NCBI GenBank assembly: GCA_949825045.1
Contig: OX463816.1
Span: 20,223,243 to 20,287,242 of the forward strand
Source: Argyresthia goedartella
Taxonomy: Eukaryota > Arthropoda > Insecta > Lepidoptera > Argyresthiidae
Length of the DNA: 64,000 nucleotides
Direction of reading: 5' to 3'
Shown here piece after piece: positions 57,580 to 64,000 of this stretch; position 1 is the first letter of the stretch, and each line of letters starts with the position of its first letter. The translations under genes were made by a program, and so were the position numbers. Under the pieces are notes generated by a model. The model had not been told where the DNA came from, ran no database searches, and worked only from the letters and a program-made list of their open reading frames with translations.

Positions 57580-58012
57580 ATTCCTGAGTTTATTATAGTG
57601 CTCTGGGTGACCCGAGTACCACAAGACAGATTCTTCTCTATACTTTTCTATGAAATATAGAGTATTTTCCTTGTCCCACTTCATTGCGTACGCAATGTTA
57701 GGAGGCCTCTGGTCACCAGAAGCCTCCTAAGACAGACACCAGAGTCTGGTATCTGTCTTTTAAAAAAAAACTTAAAAGTTCACCTAACTAGACTTTATTC
57801 TTCTTTTGAGAGATTACACATAAACTAGACTATGACTTCTTAAAAGCGGAGGCGACCGCTCCTCGCGAATGAACAAATCTAACTGAAAAATATTATTCAA
57901 GTAAATGGCAGGCTACCAAATGGCTGACTCTGCAATAGAATACCAAGGAAAAATACGTAACATGGTGATCTGCTAGTTTAGCTTTTATTACATAGAAAAT
58001 AGGGTTATAACA
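57580..58012 (-). mobile_element. Probable 3' LTR of the gypsy-type element
   Basis: On minus, a purine-rich tract (AAAATGGGGG) is followed by TGTTATAACCC at 58012, a plausible LTR start, and an AATAAA signal lies at about 57797. The far end is uncertain (somewhere before the MADF exon a), because the 5' LTR is outside the window and no comparison is possible. The LTR contains three consecutive hairpins at 57682-57759. Confidence 0.5.
57682..57759. repeat. Three back-to-back hairpins
   Basis: 57682-57697 is CATTGCGT plus its exact complement with no spacer. 57698-57713 and 57715-57730 (TTAGGAGGC.TCTGGT) match 15/16 around one base. 57729-57743 and 57745-57759 (AAGACAGA.ACCAGA) match 14/15 around one base. 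Confidence 0.9.
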
Positions 58013-58163
58013 GCAGCCCCCATTTTGACGAAGCTTCATCCCTTAAAATGAAGCGAAGTAAATACATAATAATAATTAAAATTACTAAAAGACAAATTAG
58101 CAGATTACCAATTTCATTTTAAGAAGCCAGTACATTTTTATCAATAACATGGTTAAATATAAT

Positions 58164-60151
58164 TTATAGAATATAAAGGTATATTATCTTAATTATAAAG
58201 ACTAAAAGTTTAGGTTTCTCCTGTGTGTGTGTACACTCGGCTTTATTATAACGTAAAAAATTCATGGATCTCTTCTCATCTTCAGACGAGGAGATATCAG
58301 ACATCTCTATAGAGTTAGTAATATTGGCTTTATGTTTTACCAGCTTTTTGTTATGACATTGGTCGAAAATCTGTATACAGCATCCCGAATTCAATTTTGT
58401 ACTACGGTATTTGTAACATTTATAAAGTTTGTATCCGACAAATAAGAAAACCAAAATAATTAAAACATTAGTAAATGTAGAGTAATAGTGGGCATATCTA
58501 ATGAAATGTGATTCCGTCTGTAGTTTGATTATTTCGTTTTCTAGATTATTTAATTGATGAGATGCATATTTCAAGGACGCTAAGTTAATTTTGCTCAGAT
58601 TGATAGGTGTTAAATGAGGTAAGGTTTTGTTAAACACTTCTTTCTTACAGCAGTCATCTTGCGTGATGTCGAAAGTTATATAACTTTCGACATCACGCAA
58701 GATGACTGGAGACTTTATCACGTTAGTATAAAACATAGTTGGTATAAGTTGGATGGTCCTAGAAAATCCGATACATTCTTCTGTTAGTTTAACAATACCA
58801 GTACCAATGATAGAGCAGTCGACAATGTCGTCATTACATTTTATGGTGAGTTTGATAGAATCTGACTGTACATACTTCCATAAATTATAACTAAGCTTTT
58901 GCCAAATATCAATCTGGCCTATAAGTAGTTTCGAATAACATTGAGGAGGTAATGATAGTGTCACCTCCGTAAGGAGCCTTGATTCACAATTAGGATTGCC
59001 TAAACTAGAAAATATTGAAACAAGTTCATATATAGAATAGTTACTACTAACAACTTTACATTTGTCTAGATTATTAAACATAGCATAATGCATTCTGTTA
59101 TCACTAAGTCCAATGTAGCTATCAGAAGGTTGAATGAGTGCGAAAGTACGGGTAACACGTGATTCATCATGTGGAGTAGGTAGAGGTATATTTTTATACA
59201 CCATGAATGTTTCTGACTTTATTAGAGGGACTTGCAGGATAAAAACTATTTTGTTATTATAGTAATAGGAACTAAGTTTAGACGTATCAATGAGGGTGTG
59301 GATATTGTTTACGGAGCGACTGGAAAGTCTAGACGTTTGTCTACTGGGTTACAATGCGTTGATAATTCATTGTACAGATTTAAGGGGCTTATCACACTGG
59401 GATGTAATACATTAAGCTTAGAAAATAAAACAGCGTTTAACGTAGTATCTAATGAAATAGATACAGAAAGTAGAGAACTCTCTATAATATTCAGTAAACT
59501 ATTTATCCTAGAAATATAAAATAATTCGTTATCTATTTTGGTAATTTGAGATAATATCCAATTCATGCTGTAGATTTGGGAGTTAATTTTAATTTCATTT
59601 TGTTTAAGTTTGTAAATGGTAGAATTAAAAGTATTAATGGTTGAGTTTACAACATGAATGTTATCCTTCATCAAGTGAAAAAGTTCATTTTCGCTTTTCT
59701 TACATGATTCGATAGCAGAATCGTATTTTCTGGCATCATCAGCGTCAAGAGTTCCAAAGAAAATTTTCAGGATTTCTCCACCAAATTCAAGAGATCGCTT
59801 CACCTCACTTTGGGGTTGATTAAAAATTAGGTGAGATAATGATTGCAGTTTAATTAAATTTGATTGTACTAAAACATCGATAGGGCTAAAAGCTTCCTTA
59901 CACTGGAACAAATCCGATGATTGTATTTTATTACACAGTTTTTCCGATTTTTGTAAAAGTGTTTCAATATTATCAAGATATGGTTGTAATGATATGAGGT
60001 CAATGTGTGTAATTACTTTCCAGTAGTCGTTGAAAAAATGTATCGAGGTTAAAGGTTCAAAGTGAATTCCCGGGCTGTGCACTATTGAAGTGATTTTTGA
60101 TTCAGCGCTACATCCGTGTAGCAAGGCTCTGAAAATAAGAAGCATGGGCAA
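58164..60151 (-). pseudogene. env: Envelope gene of an errantivirus-like element (baculovirus F family), frameshifted
   Basis: An envelope fusion protein of the baculovirus-F type, acting at membranes in intact relatives. The N-terminal part (60151-59309) starts 13 bases after the pol stop and carries KRSLEFGGEILKIFFGTLDA, the furin-site/fusion-peptide neighbourhood known from F proteins. The C-terminal part (59204-58164) has several Cys, one membrane segment (VLIILVFLFVGYKLY) and a cytoplasmic tail. The two parts are in different frames with stops between them (59205-59312), so the gene is broken. A perfect 58-base palindrome lies at 58651-58708 without closing the frame. A splice acceptor (CTTATTTTCAG) overlaps the start. 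Confidence 0.8.
58651..58708. repeat. Perfect 29-bp palindrome without spacer, inside env
   Basis: Arms 58651-58679 and 58680-58708 are exact reverse complements (core CATCTTGCGTGATGTCG). It is the longest zero-spacer palindrome I see in the window. Confidence 0.95.
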
Positions 60152-60164
60152 AGGTTATGTTAGG

Positions 60165-61173
60165 TTAGTTAGCAGGTTTAATTTCATTGGTATGGTACTT
60201 TACACGTCTGCGACCCACTTGTAAAGTGGCGTTATGTTTGTTATGTACCTTAACAACTTTGTAAAGACCTTTCCATATAGGAGATAGAGCTTTGCGTAGC
60301 CTATAATGCTGCTTTAAGTAAACCATGTCACCGGTTTTGTATTGCGAGTCGCGAGAATGTGCATCGTAGTAATTTTTGGACCTTTCTTTACTTGATATGA
60401 TATTCTGAATGGCTTTTCAGCTCGCGACTGAAACGCATCCTGTATTGCAGGGCACGGATGTATTCATTGTAGGTAGTGTTATTAGACGTATCGTATAAAG
60501 AGTTGGGAATAGATGGTTTATAGCCATATAGAAGTTCGTGTGGGGTAAATCCAGTAGTACAGTGAGGAGTGGTATTGTAGGCTAAAATAGCTGTAAATAG
60601 GTAGCAATGCCAGTCATTCAGGTTTTCATTGACAAATGATTTAAGGTACTTTTTTAGAGAAGCATGAGAGCGCTCAAGAGCTCCGTTAGTTTGTGGGTGA
60701 TATGGATTAGTAAAAAGGGCCTTAACCTTTAAAATGTCTGTTAGTCGTTTGAATAGGTCTGATGTGAAATAGGTGCCTAAATCCATTAGGATGTGTTTTG
60801 GAAATCCGAAAAGGGATATGAAGTGCACTAGGTTACGTGCTATCTCTTCACATGTTGCACTTAACATAGGGTAGGCGGTTGAGAATTTTGTGAGGTCATC
60901 TTGAAGTTTCAAGATGAACTTGAAATTTTGGAAGCCAGCGTCGGGTAAGGGACCTACGATGTCAAGAGTTAATCGTTCAAACGGTCTAGTAGAAGTGGAA
61001 GTTATTTCCATAGGAGCCTTATTTGATATCCTTAATGGTTTGTTAATTTGGCATAACTTGCATTTTTTTTAGATATCAGACCGCATACTTTTCCAGTAGT
61101 AGGCGGCCTTGATTCTGTTGTACATTAGTTTCGAACCTGGGTGACCAGCGATAGTTTAATAAATAGATATTTA
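60165..61173 (-). pseudogene. pol: Integrase region of the gypsy-type pol
   Basis: A Cys zinc-finger remnant (CKLCQINKPLRISN, about 61060) precedes the core 61011-60388 with FERLTLDIVGPLP (first Asp), ILMDLGTYFTS (second Asp) and NGALERSHASLKKYL (Glu). The C-terminal domain (KERSKNYYD, GDMVYLKQHYRLRKAL, up to the stop at 60165) continues after a frameshift near 60413. An in-frame stop also separates the zinc finger. In active relatives it inserts the cDNA into the host genome. Confidence 0.85.
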
Positions 61174-61587
61174 CTAATCGTGGTTTTCTTTGTGAATTTT
61201 GGGAACTTCGGCAGGCGTTGGATAAATCATTTTATTTTTATAGATATGTACCTTAATGTTTGTGTTGTGGAAAATGTGAGAGATCATGTTATAGACTTTT
61301 GTGTAAGCTAACTTAGAGAAGGGATCAGAAAAATCTGGTAATGCAAGATCAGTGGTCTCCGTGTTGACTTCTAAAATTTGTTTTTTAAGTTTCATTAGCA
61401 AATTATATACATCCATGAATTTTGTTTCCTCGTAGTGGTGGATTTTCGTGAATAGAAAGTAAAACATTTTACTATTTATATTCACGCTTTTTATCGTAAG
61501 TGGTTCGCGTTCTGAATCCAGTAGGTCAGAGGAATTGAGTTGAGACATTAGCTCTTCGTAATGAGGCATAGAGTAGTCAAAGTCCAA
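61174..61587 (-). pseudogene. pol: Linker between RNase H and integrase of pol
   Basis: An open frame of 137 residues without a catalytic motif (contains YEELMSQLNSSDLL and HIYKNKMIYPTPAEVPKIH), positioned as the connection/spacer that errantivirus polyproteins carry before integrase. It is out of frame with the RNase H part at about 61590. Confidence 0.6.
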
Positions 61588-61947
61588 TAAGACGGGTCAA
61601 TTGATTTTAGCTTAGGTAGGTGTAGAGCTTCGGTATGCTCTTCCATCACGGTATTTGGATTAGGGATTTTATTTGTGAATTGTTCCTTGAAGTACCTTTC
61701 AAAAGGAGAGTTTAGTAAAGTTCGGGAATCAATGACATTTACGGGACAACGTGATAAAGCGTCAGCGTTAGAATTTAGACGACCTTGTTTATAAACTATT
61801 TCATAGTCATATTCTTCTAGTTTAAGGCGCCAGCGAATTAGTCGGCTGCCAAGATCCTTAACATTGAATAGCCAAACTAAGGGCCGGTGGTCCGTTACAA
61901 TTTTAAATTTGAGAAAAGGTAAGGGCGGAAAGTTTTGACGGCATAAA
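61588..61947 (-). pseudogene. pol: RNase H domain of pol
   Basis: Translation gives FKIVTDHRPLVWLFNVK and RLIRWRLKLEEYDYEIVYKQ, then NSNADALSRCPVNV, the recognisable RNase H end of Ty3/gypsy polymerases. The frame changes at both borders (about 61590 and again near 61990-61950). Confidence 0.75.
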
Positions 61948-62985
61948 TTATGGCAAGAAGTTCCTTCTCAGTGGTCGAATAATTTCCTTAGGTTTATTTA
62001 AGGTTCTGGAAGCATACGCTATAGGCATGTCCTTGCTTATATCGCCTTGCGAAAGAACTGCACCCATGGCATAATTAGAAGCATCCGTTGTATTCGAAAA
62101 ATCGGGGTATTGAAGGAGAGGCGTCGTGGTGAGTTTTTCTTTGAGAAGTTGAAAATCATTTTCTTGCTCTGAAGTCCAATCGAAGGAAATATCCTTTTTA
62201 AGGAGTGAAGTTAACGGCTTTGTTATTTTAGAAAAGTTTTCTATGAAACGTCGGTAATATCCGACAAGACCAAGGAATGATTTGATTTGTTTCACATTTA
62301 TTGGTACTGGAAAATCAGTGACAGCTTTAATATTTTCAGGATTAGGACTGACTCCTTTGTCGGTAATTATGTGTCCTAAATAAGCGACTAAGCGCCTGAG
62401 AAATTCACATTTATCAGGTTGTAGTTTTAAATTAAATTGTCGCATTCTGTCGAAGACAAGTTGTAACTTGGTCATATGAGAATCGAGGTCATGTGAGTAT
62501 ATTATGCAGTCATCGAGATAGACATAACAGTGAAGGCCTTGGAGGCCAGAAAGAGCAGTATTCATGAGACGCTGAAATGTAGAAGGGGCATTTTTTAATC
62601 CGAAGGGCATTCTAGCAAATTCGTAGTGACCAGTCGCGCTAGAGTTAGTACTGACAGTAAATCCTGTTTTAAGAGCACCTGAAGGACTCATCCTTATCTG
62701 ATGAAAGCCGCTCGCAAGGTCCAGAGTTCTGAAGTATTTGGAATGACCCAGTTGGTCGAGCATGTCAGTGTTAAGTGAGAGAGGATAACTTTCAGAGACG
62801 GTGATGTCGTTTAAACGACGATAATCGATAACAATCCTCCATTTCTTTTTGCCCGAAGCATCCATCTTTTTAGGGACTACCCAGATGGGAGCACTCCATG
62901 ATGAAGTAGAGGAGCGGATAATATTTTGATCAAGCATTTTTCGTACTTGAGAATCGACTTCTTCCTTGTGACAATCAGGAATGAT
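61948..62985 (-). pseudogene. pol: Reverse transcriptase of the gypsy-type pol
   Basis: Continuous frame from KIIPDCHKEEVDSQVRKML through IRSSTSSWSAPIWVVPKK, WRIVIDYRRLND, FRTLDLASGFHQI (catalytic Asp), FARMPFGLKNAPSTFQRLM, YVYLDDCIIYS (catalytic Asp pair) and GLVGYYRRFIENFSKI to 61948. All Ty3/gypsy RT motifs are present and the domain is open for about 345 residues. A frameshift near 62990 separates it from the upstream pol part, and another starts RNase H. In relatives it copies the RNA genome into cDNA. Confidence 0.9.
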
Positions 62986-63373
62986 TTTACGTGAATAGGG
63001 GGAAAGTCTCCGGAATTTCTAGTATGCTCGATTGCGTTAGTGTAGGTCAGAGGTGCACCATAAATATGGAAGATATCAGTGTATTTTCGACAACATTCAA
63101 ACAGAGATTTTTGTTCTTCATGGTTTAGGTGAGAACAGCGTAATTGATTTAAAGCCTGTTTTATTCGATCAGAATTGGAGACAGAAATAGAGTTGATTTC
63201 TTGACAAGAGTCAAGTGTCGTTTCTGATTTTTCAATGGATGTTAATTTTACAACGTATCTTTGACCTCGACGTCCGAGTTTGTAGTATTTAAAATTGAGA
63301 TATTCACTTTACCATTCGGTTTAATAGACACTATGCAATTAGCGAAATAAACACCTTCGCAATAAAAATGATC
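62986..63373 (-). pseudogene. pol: Degenerate protease-RT linker of pol
   Basis: The segment between retropepsin and RT is partly readable in shifted frames (GAPLTYTNAIEHTRNSGDFP near 63050-62995) with stops in all single frames. It is the N-terminal RT approach region, disabled by indels. Confidence 0.6.
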
Positions 63374-63900
63374 TTAAACGAGGGCCTCGTTATCTCGGTA
63401 GAGATCGCATGAGTAATTTGATACTCCGCACTCGATAAAGGCTTTACTGCGAGCCGATATAATATAAGTAGGTTGATTGTAAATAATAGGCAGGTGTTGA
63501 TTGTGAATTTGGATACTTATCGATTGATGCTCGATATTTACTTTGAAATGTCCGAAAAAATCATTTCCGATTATTCCGTCATAATCTTTTGTGCCCTGAA
63601 ATTTGAATTTAATTGAATCCGAAGGCAAACTGATAGACATTTGGAAGGTGCCTAATGTTTCGATTAAGATTCCCGAGTTACTTACGCCCTTAACTTTTAC
63701 GATTTCGCGAGAGAGTTCAGGGGTTTCTTTCAAACTTGAGTTTTTAATTATGCTGATGCTTGCACCAGTGTCTATCAGCAAACATAGTGGATTAGTTGCA
63801 CATTCAGTTTGAAAATAAATGTGTGGTAGTGATATATTTTTATTGTACGTAGTAGTATTGAGAATTGGTAAAGAATCGGGAACAGGGTCGGACTTAATGA
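63374..63900 (-). pseudogene. pol: Aspartic protease region of the gypsy-type pol
   Basis: LLIDTGASISIIK (catalytic Asp in DTGAS) and DGIIGNDFFGHFKV mark the retropepsin, within 63790-63374. The frame is open upstream of the DTG for at least 20 residues (HIYFQTECATNPL). It ends at a stop at 63374, before the RT. In relatives it cleaves the polyprotein. Gag and the 5' LTR lie beyond the right edge of the window. Confidence 0.8.
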
Positions 63901-64000
63901 GTTTAGGTTCACAAATACGGCTTAGAATATTTTTTGACCCTTGTTTATGAGAACTCAGATTTTGCTGAGATATATCGATAGAGTGACTCGGCTATATCCG

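Larger units (their letters stand above)
56117..57580 (-). pseudogene. MADF-type protein gene of a PIF/Harbinger element (3' exons)
   Basis: Three exons on minus: exon a about 57570-57460 (ends TGTGKG, donor AAAAG/GTGAGT), exon b 57136-57045 (acceptor ATTTCAG, reads AEEVYHTLWFAYKAMIFLED then RNKPRATTDT, donor GTAAGT) and exon c 56185-56117 (acceptor TATTTTCAG, reads LREDASEQSDTDGPSPANK, stop TAG). Exons b and c join in phase 0, a and b in phase 1. The W-F-A-Y-K core is that of MADF DNA-binding proteins that accompany Harbinger transposases. Exon a contains a frameshift in an A-rich run, and the 5' exons are missing next to the LTR element. The last intron spans the transposase exon of the other strand. 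Confidence 0.7.

Overview
The window reads as insect nuclear DNA, most probably lepidopteran: AT-rich, intron-bearing, full of non-LTR retrotransposon debris, tRNA-headed SINEs and a dispersed repeat ending in a GGGTACGGAACCC-type motif that I associate with moth and butterfly genomes. There are no prokaryotic operons, rRNAs or genuine tRNAs.

One host gene can be assembled from end to end. A chaoptin-like leucine-rich-repeat adhesion protein lies on the minus strand between 15645 and 1696. Five coding exons (15645-15477, 7490-7346, 6776-6666, 6585-3593, 1982-1696) join in frame with GT/AG borders to 1235 codons including the stop. It has a signal peptide, an N-terminal Cys motif, dozens of LRRs, a C-terminal LRR cap and a hydrophobic tail that suggests a GPI anchor. 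Its introns carry a 653-bp Harbinger-type MITE (2331-2983), a 658-bp foldback element (7951-8608) and a decayed LINE (11290-13090).

From 15.7 to 53 kb I find no certain host gene. This part is a graveyard of non-LTR elements. The main family, called LINE A here, has copies or tails at 21460-23210 (-), 34610-34765 (+), 38820-40860 (-), 42660-45595 (+) and 54300-54655 (-). There are also a 5'-truncated LINE nested inside a LINE A copy (21887-22864), an RTE-like fragment (35870-36540), other LINE fragments (32.2, 37.9, 41.2-42.5, 45.6-48.5 kb), SINEs (18.5, 31.6, 48.8, 52.4 kb), several hairpin or foldback elements, a 163-bp tandem repeat (28935-29437) and a GC-rich palindrome-module element (34190-35260).

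From 53.7 kb to the right edge the DNA is stacked transposons. First comes a BEL/Pao gag fragment interrupted by a LINE A tail, then a foldback element. Next is a PIF/Harbinger element whose transposase (+) sits inside an intron of its own MADF-type protein gene (-). Last is the 3' two thirds of an env-bearing Ty3/gypsy (errantivirus-like) element on the minus strand (protease, RT, RNase H, integrase, baculovirus-F-like envelope, probable LTR), broken by many frameshifts and running off the right edge.

The most distinctive signal is a set of perfect or near-perfect short-spacer palindromes (13450, 21841, 26128, 38417, 38557, 54918, 57682-57759, 58651). For two of them the sequence shows that the palindrome is a secondary local insertion copied from the complementary strand, which is the signature of replication template switching.
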